Assembly (NCBI RefSeq): GCF_008271745.1
Contig: NZ_VKKZ01000024.1
Span: forward strand, 186,001 to 250,000
DNA: 64,000 bases
Source: Rufibacter glacialis
Lineage (GTDB): Bacteria; Bacteroidota; Bacteroidia; Cytophagales; Hymenobacteraceae
Direction of reading: 5' to 3'
Part shown: positions 1-7,852 of the stretch, piece after piece
Numbering within the stretch: the first letter of the stretch is position 1
Layout of the letters: each line of letters starts with the position of its first letter
Notes under the pieces: model-generated
What the model saw: only the letters and a program-made list of their open reading frames with translations
Databases searched by the model: none
Told to the model about the DNA's origin: nothing
Translations under genes and position numbers: made by a program

Positions 1-1
1 G

Positions 2-451
2 CTCATGGCCTGCGCTTACTGGAACCCGGCGGCGCCCGTGCTCTTCACCCAGCAAGACATGCAAGAGCCAGACTTCAAGATCAATACGATTGCTGATATC
101 ACCTGTGACGTGGATGGGTCTATTCCCTGCACCAAGCGGGTGTCTACCATTGCCGAGCCGGCCTTTGACTATAACCCCTGGACAGATGAATTAGAGGAGG
201 CGTATTCCTCTGAGAAGAACATCACCGTGATGGCGGTAGACAACCTGCCGTGTGAACTGCCCCGCAACGCTTCCCGTGATTTCAGCCGGCAGATCATTGA
301 CAAGATCATGCCCCATCTGTTCAACGGAGACCAGGAAAAAGTATTGGCCCATGCGACCATTGCCCAAGATGGCGCCCTTTGTGAAAGATATAGGTATCTG
401 GAAGACTATGCCTACCCCGTGGGGCAGGTTCCGGGGGAGAGGGCTTCTTAG
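2..451 (+). CDS. Saccharopine dehydrogenase-like NAD(P)-dependent oxidoreductase, C-terminal part
   Basis: The 5' end lies outside the window; the reading frame is open from base 2. The visible 149 residues match the C-terminal half of the LYS1-type saccharopine dehydrogenase/alanine dehydrogenase family. Recognisable stretches are DITCDVDGSIPCTKR near the start, the proline- and tyrosine-containing AFDYNPWTDELE, and VMAVDNLPCELPR, which resembles the family's dinucleotide-domain end. Such enzymes reduce or oxidise amino-acid/keto-acid conjugates with NAD(P) in the cytoplasm; the exact substrate cannot be read here. After a usual-looking family end (YLEDYA) the frame continues for about 12 proline- and glycine-rich residues, so the last residues may be an acquired tail. 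The stop overlaps by four bases the stop of the convergent STAS-like gene. Confidence 0.75.
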   Translation, partial: LMACAYWNPAAPVLFTQQDMQEPDFKINTIADITCDVDGSIPCTKRVSTIAEPAFDYNPWTDELEEAYSSEKNITVMAVDNLPCELPRNASRDFSRQIIDKIMPHLFNGDQEKVLAHATIAQDGALCERYRYLEDYAYPVGQVPGERAS

Positions 452-927
452 GAAAGGAGTTGCCGGTGGAGGCTTGCTGAGACGGCAGAGGGTTGCTGGG
501 CAACGCCTACTTCTTCTTTGGCCGCTTTGCCGGTGGCAATCCATTCCAAGGCAGAAGAGACCTCCCCGAAGTACTGCATCTCAAAGGGCATGAAAAAGTG
601 ATTGGAGTACACCATGTGGTTCAGGTTGAGCGTGTCTGCCCCGGTAGAGGGTTCCACTACTGCTACCCTGCGCAGCTGTGATTTCAGGAGCAAGGGCAAG
701 GCCTCGTCAAAAAACCAATCCTGGTCCTGAGGCGGAAGACTCCTCATGCGGCGGCTATCATAGATGGCGGCTGTGATTCCTTTGGCTTTGATGAATTCTA
801 TTACATTGAGAATAGATTGCCTGAATACACTGCTGGGTACAAACCCTTCTAGGGCTAAGTGCACGACTTGGGCACCCAGATTGGTGTAGATATAGGTATA
901 GGGCAAGTTTTTGCAAGGTAAATCCAC
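448..927 (-). CDS. STAS/SpoIIAA-like domain protein
   Basis: A 159-residue protein with no signal peptide or membrane segment. The pattern of alternating strands and helices (hydrophobic VVHLALEGFV near residue 20, helix SVFRQSILNVIEFIKAKG at about 32-50, strand AAIYDSRRM, then the strand RRVAVVEP near residue 86) resembles the STAS/SEC14-like (SpoIIAA-like) proteins common in Cytophagales, which are single-domain cytoplasmic proteins of about 130-160 residues with no proven role. It is convergent with the saccharopine dehydrogenase-like gene and overlaps its stop by four bases. The assignment rests on fold pattern, not on a catalytic motif. Confidence 0.55.
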   Translation of the reverse strand: MDLPCKNLPYTYIYTNLGAQVVHLALEGFVPSSVFRQSILNVIEFIKAKGITAAIYDSRRMRSLPPQDQDWFFDEALPLLLKSQLRRVAVVEPSTGADTLNLNHMVYSNHFFMPFEMQYFGEVSSALEWIATGKAAKEEVGVAQQPSAVSASLHRQLLS

Positions 928-1023
928 AAGGCAGGGCTTTAATAACTATTACCGGGGAACGGGATTACAAATATAGAGCCTTATAGATAAGTTATATCAT
1001 TTTGAAAGAAAAAAATTGAATAA

Positions 1024-1049
1024 TTTTATCAACATGCCTGTTGATAAAA
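1024..1049. terminator. Hairpin downstream of the small lipoprotein gene
   Basis: Perfect 11-bp stem (TTTTATCAACA with its complement) around the loop TGCC. The arms begin and end in T/A runs, so it can act on either strand. It lies between the start of the STAS-like gene and the stop of the lipoprotein gene, both on the minus strand, and probably ends the lipoprotein transcript. A second, weaker GTTGGC/GCCAAC pair lies at about 1053-1081. Confidence 0.5.
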
Positions 1050-1114
1050 ATCCGTTGGCCACCAGGCAGGGCTGACAGCCAACAGATTTATTACTACTTA
1101 ATATAAGAGTATTT

Positions 1115-1336
1115 CTACTGATTCTCGGTCTTGTCTGCCACGCCATCATTGACTGGGCGGTCTTTTACGGTGATGGTATCAGTAGGGGAAAGAGCAGAAT
1201 CAGCTTCCGCTTCAATCTCATCAGCGGCTGTTTCTGCGCTATTTTCAACGTTTTGGGCTGTTTTAGATTCACAAGAGGCAAATCCGAAGGCAAGAGCCAT
1301 TGCAGCCACTGCCATAACCTTAGGTGCTTTTTTCAT
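1115..1336 (-). CDS. Small acidic lipoprotein
   Basis: A 73-residue protein with a lipoprotein signal peptide (MKKAPKVMAVAAMALAFGFA followed by the lipobox Cys at residue 22, FASC). The mature part is short, acidic and rich in Glu, Ala, Asp and Thr, with no recognisable domain. It resembles in build three other small lipoproteins in this window (39338, 39789 and 40035). Location is probably the periplasmic face of a membrane. Function is unknown. Confidence 0.65.
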   Translation of the reverse strand: MKKAPKVMAVAAMALAFGFASCESKTAQNVENSAETAADEIEAEADSALSPTDTITVKDRPVNDGVADKTENQ

Positions 1337-1871
1337 AGTTTTGATAGTTTAGTTCTATTGGAGAGGGTATACGGTAAATACAGACAATTAGATTAACTTC
1401 TTGAGATAAACCACATTGCCATTTCAGGTGGTAAGGCCCTTCCGGCAAAAATACGTATTTGAATTTTTATGAATATTTAAATAAAAAAATAAATTAATAA
1501 TGTCTTTAACTCATCAGCTACTTGAAATATGTAAACCTAAATGGGTAAAATAAAGAAGTGTTGAAGCCAAAGGAAATGCGGGAAAGTAGAGCAGTCAATT
1601 GTAAGGGTTTTCAAAAAATTAAGCAGAAAATAGGCCAAGCAGGAATGCGTATTAATACCTGATTTTAGGGCGCTAATAGAAACGGAATTTGAAAGCAATT
1701 GATTATAGACTAGGCTCTAAGTGGCTGCAGCACAGAAAAATATGTGGGAAATTTGATTTTTTAATACCTGTATTTTGCTAATAAGAATTAGGGATAAACC
1801 TTGTCCGAAATAAAGTGGCGGTCGTTTAGGAAGTGGGTATATCATGTTTAATTCACTAACTATAATAGCCC
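1337..1871. other. AT-rich intergenic region upstream of Mn catalase
   Basis: About 535 bases without a convincing gene. The composition is strongly AT-rich (an almost pure A/T stretch at about 1455-1500). It must hold the promoters of the divergent lipoprotein and catalase genes; I see no clear TAnnTTTG box and no regulator site that I can name. Confidence 0.5.
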
Positions 1872-2747
1872 ATGTTCTTTCATGATCGCAGATTACAGTA
1901 CAAAGTAAGGGTAGATAAACCCAATCCGGCATTTGCCCGAATGTTGCAGCAGGCCATTGGGGGTATTGAGGGAGAAATAAGGGTATGCTTGCAATACCTG
2001 TTCCAGGCGTGGGGCAACAGAGGCCCTGTCAAGTACAAGAACATGCTCCTGGAAACCGGCACAGAAGAGATAGGCCACATTGAGATGCTGGCAACTGCAG
2101 TGGCCTTGAACTTGGAAGGCGCTACCAGTTCACTCAAGGACGAGATTGTGGGAGCCAATCCAGTGGTGGGGGCCGTCATGGGCGGCATGGATCCCCGGCA
2201 CTTCCTGTCTTCCGGGCTTTCTGCCATGGCCGTTGATGCCAATGGCGTTCCGTTCAATGGTTCCTGGGTGGTGGGCAGCGGAAACCTGGCCGCCGACATG
2301 TATGCCAATGTAATGGCCGAATCGACAGGACGGGTGCTGGCTACCCGGCTGTGGGAATCTACGGATGATCCCGGCATGAAAGACATGCTGGCCTTCCTGA
2401 TTGCCCGTGACACCATGCACCAGAACCAATGGATGGCGGTGCTGGAAGAATTAGGAGGCATGACCAACAACCATCCCATTCCTAACAGCTTTCCGCAGGC
2501 AGAAGAGAACCAGCAATTCAGTTACGCCTTTGTCACCACCAACATCTTTAAAGACCAGGAAGCCTTTGGCCGCTGGGCAGAAGGTCCGTCTATTGATGGC
2601 AAAGGAACCTTCCAGATGGTGCCAGGTGAGCCCATGGGGGATATTCCCATCTTGCCGCCCCCGGCCCCGGAAGGACATGCCCAGGTAGAGCAGATGACCG
2701 GTGCTTCTGGTGACGGAATCATAGACAAAATCAAAAATGCTCTTTAA
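1872..2747 (+). CDS. Manganese catalase
   Basis: A 291-residue non-haem dimanganese catalase that splits hydrogen peroxide into water and oxygen in the cytoplasm. The N-terminus MFFHDRRLQYKVRVDKPNP is typical of the family. The ferritin-like four-helix core shows the metal ligands: Glu in GGIEGEIRV (residue about 35), Glu and His in TGTEEIGHIEML (about 66-69), Glu in VMAESTGR (about 150) and His in ARDTMHQNQW (about 183). The length is normal for the family. It stands alone: the next gene converges on it and a long palindromic terminator separates them. The ATG start agrees with the family N-terminus. It probably protects against peroxide in a non-haem-dependent way. Confidence 0.95.
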   Translation: MFFHDRRLQYKVRVDKPNPAFARMLQQAIGGIEGEIRVCLQYLFQAWGNRGPVKYKNMLLETGTEEIGHIEMLATAVALNLEGATSSLKDEIVGANPVVGAVMGGMDPRHFLSSGLSAMAVDANGVPFNGSWVVGSGNLAADMYANVMAESTGRVLATRLWESTDDPGMKDMLAFLIARDTMHQNQWMAVLEELGGMTNNHPIPNSFPQAEENQQFSYAFVTTNIFKDQEAFGRWAEGPSIDGKGTFQMVPGEPMGDIPILPPPAPEGHAQVEQMTGASGDGIIDKIKNAL

Positions 2748-2749
2748 AA

Positions 2750-2805
2750 CAGCCGGCATAAAAAAAGCCTTCCTTTCAAAAGGAAGGCTTTTTTTATGCC
2801 GGCTG
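2750..2805. terminator. Bidirectional terminator, perfect 27-bp stem with 2-base loop
   Basis: The arms 2750-2776 and 2779-2805 are exact reverse complements with only CA between them. Each arm holds a seven-base A or T run, so the structure can end transcripts from both the catalase (+) and the convergent gene at 2794-3180 (-). Unusually, the outer part of the right arm is coding: it encodes the last residues (Gln-Pro-Ala) and the TAA stop of the minus-strand gene. Confidence 0.85.
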
Positions 2806-3180
2806 TAACTGGTCTTGCCGGTATACACCGTCCAGTTTCTGCTTTCCTACCCTAAGGCCAAAAAGCGGGGCGTCTTCCGGCACACTCCAGTAGATGTCTG
2901 TGATCTCGGCCACCGGTCCGGCCGGCTGTTTGGCGGGTTTTACCCATTCCCCAAACGTGAAGGGCAGCCATGAGATGGTGGTGAAAAGGTCGGGCCGCAC
3001 CTTGAACTCTTCATCTGAGTAGCGCAGGAGCAGCCACCCGTTTATCTCGCCCACTTTCTCAAACACTTTGTTGTGGGGCTCCAGTAACTCAAACTCCCTG
3101 CGGTTAGCCGGATGGATATGGGCGTAGCCATACCCCGGAAACCAGGAGTATAAACCAAACTCAAGGCTCTTCTTAGGCAT
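2794..3180 (-). CDS. Uncharacterised protein, 128 aa
   Basis: A soluble protein rich in aromatic residues, with the segments SLEFGLYSWFPGYGYAHIHP near the N-terminus and GLRVGKQKLDGVYR at the C-terminus. No signal peptide, membrane segment or motif of known catalytic type is visible. The build suggests a small beta-rich cytoplasmic protein of a kind found in Cytophagales genomes. It lies 33 bases downstream of the RNase D gene on the same strand, so the two are probably co-transcribed. Its stop codon sits inside the palindromic terminator shared with the catalase gene. Confidence 0.6.
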   Translation of the reverse strand: MPKKSLEFGLYSWFPGYGYAHIHPANRREFELLEPHNKVFEKVGEINGWLLLRYSDEEFKVRPDLFTTISWLPFTFGEWVKPAKQPAGPVAEITDIYWSVPEDAPLFGLRVGKQKLDGVYRQDQLQPA

Positions 3181-3213
3181 AATTCCTTCTGTTTCGTACC
3201 AACTGCTTTGCTT

Positions 3214-4362
3214 CTACAAGGTGATCTGTAATTCCTGGGCCATGGCCTGCACCACCTCCCGGGCATAATTTTTAGAGATGACCAACTGGCCGGTCTGGCT
3301 GTAATGGGTGATAATGCTTTGGTCAAGGAGCATGGGGGTGGCGTAGGCACCATAACGCTCTATCAAGCCCCGCTGCACGGTGCACAGCAACTCCCGCCGG
3401 GCTTCGGTCTCAGGTGTCTTTAGCCGGGGTGGGTATTGGTTGGGCGGCATGCGGTTAGGGACCCTGCGTTTCTTGGCCTCCTCCAGGGCTCCGTTCATGA
3501 TCCGCTGGAGCTGTTGCTCAAACCTTTCCTGCTGCACCCGGCCATGGATGCCCTTGGTGTGGTACAGCCACTCATTGATGGGTTGCTCTGGGTTGCTGAG
3601 CAGCTGCATGAGGGCATTGGTATTGATGACCTGCCCAGCCGGGAGGTTCCATTTCTGGGCCAGCTGGTCACGGAAGTCATAGATGGGCTTCAGGATGAAC
3701 TGCTGCAGCAGGGTGAGCCGTTGCGGGAACTTGATCTTCAGGTGCGGGTCTTCCTGCTCTGCATAGGTGATGGATTCCAGCAGCTGGTCTTCCTCTTGCA
3801 GCCAGGCCAGGCGGCCCATCTCCTGTATCTTGGAGACCATGGCGTTTTTGAGTTCGTGCAGGTAGAGCACGTCTTGGGCAGCGTACTCCAGCTGGCGCTT
3901 AGACAGCGGGCGCTGGTTCCAGTTGCTCATCTGCTGGGATTTGTCAAGGCGCAGGCCCAGTTCCTCTTCTAAGAGCGTGCCCAAGGCCGCTTTGGCATAG
4001 TTCAGGATCTTGGCTGCTACCGCGGTGTCTACCAGATGGCGCACCTGGCACCCCAGCATGCTGAGCAGCATGAGGTCATTGTTGGCGTGGTGGAAAATCT
4101 TGAGGATGGCCGGATTCTCCAGAACATCCCAAAGCCCCTGGAGATCACTCAGCGGGAACGGGTCAATGATGAAACACGTGTGCCCGTCAGAGATCTGAAT
4201 AAGGCAGAGCGTGAAACCATACGTATAATGGTGCTGGTCAAATTCCAGGTCTAGCGCTAGTTCGGGTCTCTGGCTGAGATGAGCGACCGCCTCTTGCAAG
4301 GCTTCATCGGTTTGTACCACATGAACTGGCTTGCCTTCCAGGGTAAATGCAGGTTCCTTCAT
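3214..4362 (-). CDS. rnd: Ribonuclease D (3'-5' exonuclease with HRDC domain)
   Basis: A 382-residue DEDDy-type exoribonuclease that trims RNA 3' ends, classically tRNA precursors. Exo I is visible as ALDLEFDQ (Asp38, Glu40), Exo II as HHANNDLMLL (Asp96), and Exo III as YAAQDVLYL (Tyr160 and Asp164). The region from about residue 205 (QRLTLLQQFILKPIYDFRDQLAQ onwards) fits the HRDC nucleic-acid-binding domain. Length is normal for RNase D. The gene is followed at 33 bases by the uncharacterised gene at 2794-3180. Confidence 0.9.
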   Translation of the reverse strand: MKEPAFTLEGKPVHVVQTDEALQEAVAHLSQRPELALDLEFDQHHYTYGFTLCLIQISDGHTCFIIDPFPLSDLQGLWDVLENPAILKIFHHANNDLMLLSMLGCQVRHLVDTAVAAKILNYAKAALGTLLEEELGLRLDKSQQMSNWNQRPLSKRQLEYAAQDVLYLHELKNAMVSKIQEMGRLAWLQEEDQLLESITYAEQEDPHLKIKFPQRLTLLQQFILKPIYDFRDQLAQKWNLPAGQVINTNALMQLLSNPEQPINEWLYHTKGIHGRVQQERFEQQLQRIMNGALEEAKKRRVPNRMPPNQYPPRLKTPETEARRELLCTVQRGLIERYGAYATPMLLDQSIITHYSQTGQLVISKNYAREVVQAMAQELQITL

Positions 4363-4422
4363 AATCTTTCAAATGTACCCAAAAAACAGGATAGTTCCTT
4401 GACGGGGAACCCGAATAGGGTG

Positions 4423-4464
4423 TTGCCGCTTTGGCCCTGTTTTCCAGAAAAGGGGGTAAAAACG
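4423..4464. repeat. Copy of the dispersed GGCCTG-type palindrome
   Basis: Imperfect inverted repeat of the form TTGGCCCTGTTTTCC / GAAAAGGGGGTAAAAACG in the spacer upstream of rnd. It resembles at least a dozen other intergenic copies in the window. Confidence 0.5.
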
Positions 4465-4503
4465 CTCAAAATGGGTATATAATACCGTAGATAAGGTGAA
4501 AAA

Positions 4504-4558
4504 GTACCGCGTCAGCAGGAAGAAAAGGTGTTTTGCCTTCTTTCTGCTGACGCGGTAC
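4504..4558 (-). terminator. Long hairpin ending the SIMPL gene
   Basis: Inverted repeat beginning GTACCGCGTCAGCAG and ending in its complement, about 23 bp of stem with a two-base bulge. Read on the minus strand it is followed by TTTTTCACC, as expected for an intrinsic terminator of the gene at 4607-5317. Confidence 0.65.
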
Positions 4559-4606
4559 CAAAAAATTTCCGCTAACCTCAACGGCTGCTTACAGCACCCA
4601 AGCCTT

Positions 4607-5317
4607 CTACTCTAACAGAAAGCTTACCTGCACGCTTGAGGAAATGATGATCTCGCCCAAGGCTAGGGTAGGGCCGCCTGCATCCATGGCCATGGATTCG
4701 CGCATCATGGTTTTGTACATGACAGGACCGCCCGGATTGGAATTCCCTCCTTCACTGATCTGGTAAGGACGGCCCACCTTTGCCCCTAACTCAGAGGCCA
4801 GGGTCTGGGCTTTCTGGCGGGCGTCTTGCACGGCTTTTTTGCGCGCTTCTTCCTGGTATTTCTTCAGTTGCGAGGTTTGGTAGGAAATGCCGTCTACGCG
4901 GTTAGCGCCCGCCTTATACAAGCCGGTCATAAGTTCGTCAAATTTCTCTGGTTTGGTAACGGTCACCGAGATGGAACGGGTAGCCAGGTAGAACTGGGGC
5001 GTGGTTTGGCCAAACTCACCGGTATAGACGGGTTGCAGCGAAAGGTGGGCCGTTTGCACGTGTTTGTCTTCCACGCCGCTTTTCTTCAGGTACGCCAGAA
5101 GCGCCGCCGTGCGCTGGTCTGCCACCCGCCGGGCGTCTTCCAAGGTTTTCTCGCGTATCTCCACCCCGGTCATGAAGGTGAGCTGGTCAGGGCGTACTTT
5201 CACCTCGCCCAGGCCAGAGGTGCTGACCAAGGGCGGCAGGGGGCTTTGTTGGGCATGGCTAGAAAAGGCAACCAAGGAGAGTACAAAGGCAAGGGCAAAG
5301 GGTAGGGCAGTTTTCAT
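4607..5317 (-). CDS. SIMPL (DUF541/YggE-like) periplasmic protein
   Basis: A 236-residue secreted protein: signal peptide MKTALPFALAFVLSLVAFSSHAQ, then the SIMPL domain. Family features are the start SGLGEVKVRPDQLTFMTGVE, a conserved run of helix DARRVADQRTAALLAYLKK, and the late segment KKAVQDARQKAQTLASELG. These proteins assemble as rings or beta-barrels in the periplasm; their role is poorly known (oxidative stress in E. coli YggE). The gene stands alone with its own terminator. Confidence 0.85.
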   Translation of the reverse strand: MKTALPFALAFVLSLVAFSSHAQQSPLPPLVSTSGLGEVKVRPDQLTFMTGVEIREKTLEDARRVADQRTAALLAYLKKSGVEDKHVQTAHLSLQPVYTGEFGQTTPQFYLATRSISVTVTKPEKFDELMTGLYKAGANRVDGISYQTSQLKKYQEEARKKAVQDARQKAQTLASELGAKVGRPYQISEGGNSNPGGPVMYKTMMRESMAMDAGGPTLALGEIIISSSVQVSFLLE

Positions 5318-5432
5318 AGTTTTAATGGTATATATAGAAAGTATATTACAACTTCCATGCCGGGTTTCACGGCAGATACTGGTTTAACGGGTGCCACCAG
5401 CCCAAGAGTGTGTGCTATGCCGGTATGGTGTG

Positions 5433-5440
5433 TATCTTTG
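5433..5440 (+). promoter_or_regulatory. -7 box TATCTTTG
   Basis: Exact match to the Bacteroidota -7 consensus TAnnTTTG, 35 bases before the ATG at 5475. It supports that start over the ATG at 5391, which would lie upstream of the promoter. No clear -33 box. Confidence 0.5.
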
Positions 5441-5474
5441 CGCCGTACCACCGGTTTTACCTCGTCTTACCCTT

Positions 5475-6479
5475 ATGCAGCAGCACCTGACCATTTTTGA
5501 TCCGTTTGACGGAATGCGTTTTGGGAACCATATCTGTTTCCTGTGCGGCACTACCGTGACGGCAGAGGAACAGACCACCATCTTCCCGACCTGGCTCATG
5601 CAGGAGTATGGCCTGAACCAGGAACTCCTGCGCCTCCTGGACCAGAGCGTGGTCACCTATGAATCCTTGAAGGTGCCTTGCTGCCCCACCTGCCAAACCC
5701 AGTTCCTCCAGCCCCTGGAAGAGCAGGTCCAGGCGGCGGTGCGCCAGGGCGTGGCCGGGCTGCGGGCCCTGGACGAGAAGCTGCTTTTCCAGTGGATGGG
5801 CAAGATGTTCTACGGCACCTTGATCACTGAACTCATTAAAGAGCAGAACCCGCTGGTGCAGCCGGAGTATGCCGTGAGTGAGCAACCCAAGATGCTCATG
5901 AAGTTCCAGGCTTTCTTCAGGGTATTGCAGTCGTTGCGGGTGCCCATGGAGTTCGCCGATTTCATACCGGCCTCTGTGTTTGTAGTAGACGTGGATGCCG
6001 CTGCTGAACCCAGCCGGTTTGAGTTCAGAGATGAACTGTCTACCATGATGTTCAGCCTGCGCCTGGACAATGCCCTGATCATCTGCTGCCTGTTAGACAA
6101 CGGCATGATCAAAGACGCCCTGGGCCCCGTATGGCAGGTGGTGGAATCCCGGCAAGTGCAGCCCATTCAGGCCGCAGAGTTCAGCGCCCGCGTTTTCTAT
6201 GCCGCCTATCTCCTGAACGTGATCCCCGACTATCTGCTCAGGCCGTTGAAGCCCACAGATGACCACCTGGTCATGGACACCCTTATTGATGACGTCACTA
6301 ACGTGATCTTCAACCCGTGGCAGCATAGTTCCTATGCCAAGCTGCTGGCCACCGTCTGGAGCAAATGGGGCATTACTCCTGAAGACATTCTGCGGAACCC
6401 GCAGGAACCCCTGAGCATGCTTTTTTCCCACGAAGGCGAGTTTATAGAGTTCCCCGCCATTCCAGGGCAGAGTTCTTAA
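5475..6479 (+). CDS. Uncharacterised zinc-finger/HNH-like protein
   Basis: A 334-residue soluble protein beginning MQQHLTIFDPFDGMRFG. The N-terminal 70 residues hold two Cys pairs, HICFLCG and CCPTCQ, separated by a segment with TTIFPTWLMQEYGL. This spacing resembles the zinc ribbon of HNH-type proteins (C-x2-C ... FP-W-L ... C-x2-C), but I do not see a full HNH catalytic triad. The rest is mostly helical with no known motif. An upstream in-frame ATG at 5391 would lie before the likely -7 box and encodes an unrelated Cys/Pro-rich tail, so I reject it. Function unknown. Confidence 0.7.
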   Translation: MQQHLTIFDPFDGMRFGNHICFLCGTTVTAEEQTTIFPTWLMQEYGLNQELLRLLDQSVVTYESLKVPCCPTCQTQFLQPLEEQVQAAVRQGVAGLRALDEKLLFQWMGKMFYGTLITELIKEQNPLVQPEYAVSEQPKMLMKFQAFFRVLQSLRVPMEFADFIPASVFVVDVDAAAEPSRFEFRDELSTMMFSLRLDNALIICCLLDNGMIKDALGPVWQVVESRQVQPIQAAEFSARVFYAAYLLNVIPDYLLRPLKPTDDHLVMDTLIDDVTNVIFNPWQHSSYAKLLATVWSKWGITPEDILRNPQEPLSMLFSHEGEFIEFPAIPGQSS

Positions 6480-6530
6480 AAGTAAGGCCAGAAAGAGGAA
6501 GTCTCTTACGCGTTCCGTTCCGTTTCTTGG

Positions 6531-6576
6531 TAGCCGTTTAGCGGCAGATTCTGCAGAATCTGCCGCTAAACGGCTA
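6531..6576. repeat. Perfect 46-bp palindrome
   Basis: The 23-base arm starting TAGCCGTTTAGCGGCAG is followed directly by its exact reverse complement, with no loop. It lies 50 bases after the stop of the zinc-protein gene and is followed by CTCGTTTTT, so it may serve as a terminator. Confidence 0.8.
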
Positions 6577-6758
6577 CTCGTTTTTACGGGCGGCAGAAAA
6601 GCTACAAGGGTTTAAGCCCTCCTTTTTCCCTAACGGCTAGGGAACGGGTTTGCCGCTTTGCCTCCAGCCTGGCTAAGTGCCTCAGAATAAACCTCTCTTG
6701 AAAAGCTTCGTACGCAAGTAAGCAGCCCTTGCTGCGCAGATCTAACCAACATAAAACT

Positions 6759-6950
6759 ATGGCTGAAATAAACATTGAACCTAAAAAACGTTCTGGCTGG
6801 GGCTGGATTGTGGTGCTGCTGATACTGCTTCTGGTAGGGTATCTTCTGTACAGATATGTCTTTGAAGCGCAGGGGGGTAACCCTGAAACCACCGGCACCC
6901 CAACCTCAGGAATGGTGATGCCGCTGGCCCCTGTTTTCCTGTCTCATTAA
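6759..6950 (+). CDS. Small single-pass membrane protein
   Basis: A 63-residue protein, MAEINIEPKKRSGWGW followed by one transmembrane helix (IVVLLILLLVGYLLYRYVF, residues about 17-35) and a short Gly/Thr/Pro tail. The positive residues before the helix predict the N-terminus inside. The ATG at 6759 is preferred to an upstream one at 6729 because the additional ten residues are charged and unlike a leader. It lies 25 bases before the PRC-barrel gene on the same strand and is probably co-transcribed with it. Confidence 0.65.
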   Translation: MAEINIEPKKRSGWGWIVVLLILLLVGYLLYRYVFEAQGGNPETTGTPTSGMVMPLAPVFLSH

Positions 6951-6975
6951 TCACAACCAAGCTAAAACAAATACC

Positions 6976-7710
6976 ATGGCAAACCATGCAAATGATGGGC
7001 TGGCAAGACTAGCCCCTTTACACGACCTGAAAGATTTCAAAGTTGCTAACCGTAACCTGGATGTGCGGGGCTGGGAGGTGATAGGCTCAGACGGGAAACG
7101 GATTGGCAAAGTAGATGACCTGATCGTGGACCGTGAACTCATGAAGGTGCGCTACCTTGACGTAGACGTAGACAAGGAACACGTACTGGTAGATACAGAC
7201 CCCCGCCATATCCTGATTCCCATTGGCGCGGCCCAGTTAGATGATGACGGGGACCAAGTGTTTGTGGGTCTGGATCAGATGTCACTGGCGCGCTTTCCGT
7301 TCTACCGAGGCGGCGCCGTGGATGCGGACTATGAATACCGCGTCATGCATGCCATCACCAGCCCAACCGATACCCAGTCCCAGCAGACCCAGGCCAATAC
7401 CCAACAGGTGTCGCCTAACGCGGATTTCTACGGCCGCGAGCATTTCAATGAAGACCGTTTCTACGGCAACCGGCACCAGCGGAGCCAGTCTCATGCCCAG
7501 GACCAAAGCCATTTCCAAGGCACAAACACGAATCTGGGGTCTAATACGGGCTATTCCTCCAATACCGGTGTAGGGGCAGGGTCGGGCACGGATAGCAGGC
7601 CGGTGCAGGATGACATTGCTACCATTGAGCGGCTGCGCGCCATGCTAGAGGAAGGAACCATTACCCAGGAAGAGTTTACCGCCCTCAAGCGAAAAGCCAT
7701 TGGCTTGTAG
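6976..7710 (+). CDS. PRC-barrel protein with C-terminal SHOCT domain
   Basis: A 244-residue protein. Residues about 15-110 form a PRC-barrel (WEVIGSDGKRIGKVDDLIVDRE, then VRYLDVDVD and ILIPIGAAQLD), with the photosynthetic-reaction-centre H-subunit-like layout. Residues about 125-210 are a Gln/Asn/Ser/Gly-rich linker with a short patch of Arg/Tyr (FYGREHFNEDRFYGN). The end, IERLRAMLEEGTITQEEF, is a SHOCT domain, a short helical hairpin often found at protein ends as an oligomerisation module. Such PRC proteins are frequent in stress-responsive loci; the function is inferred only. Confidence 0.8.
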   Translation: MANHANDGLARLAPLHDLKDFKVANRNLDVRGWEVIGSDGKRIGKVDDLIVDRELMKVRYLDVDVDKEHVLVDTDPRHILIPIGAAQLDDDGDQVFVGLDQMSLARFPFYRGGAVDADYEYRVMHAITSPTDTQSQQTQANTQQVSPNADFYGREHFNEDRFYGNRHQRSQSHAQDQSHFQGTNTNLGSNTGYSSNTGVGAGSGTDSRPVQDDIATIERLRAMLEEGTITQEEFTALKRKAIGL

Positions 7711-7791
7711 CCCTGTGCGGTTTGGAGCCTTGTTTCATAAAAAAGCCTCTAAAACAGCATGGGCCTCACCACCAGATGTGATTCCCCTATG

Positions 7792-7833
7792 AAAAAGAAA
7801 GGGCATGCTCCTCAAAGCATGCCCTTTCTTTTT
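7792..7833. terminator. Bidirectional terminator, 18-bp stem
   Basis: Perfect arms 7792-7809 and 7816-7833 (AAAAAGAAAGGGCATGCT and its complement) around a six-base loop. The A and T ends allow use from both the PRC gene (+) and the MBL gene (-). Confidence 0.85.
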
Positions 7834-7852
7834 GTCAAAGCCCTGAAGAAGA

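Noticed and set aside
1717..1932. 71-codon minus-strand ORF before the catalase
   Set aside because: AT-rich spacer and overlap with the start of a certain gene.
3436..3972. 178-codon frame antisense to rnd
   Set aside because: Shadow frame of a strong RNase D match.
5391..5474. Upstream start of the zinc-protein gene
   Set aside because: Lies before an exact -7 box and encodes an unrelated Cys/Pro-rich leader.
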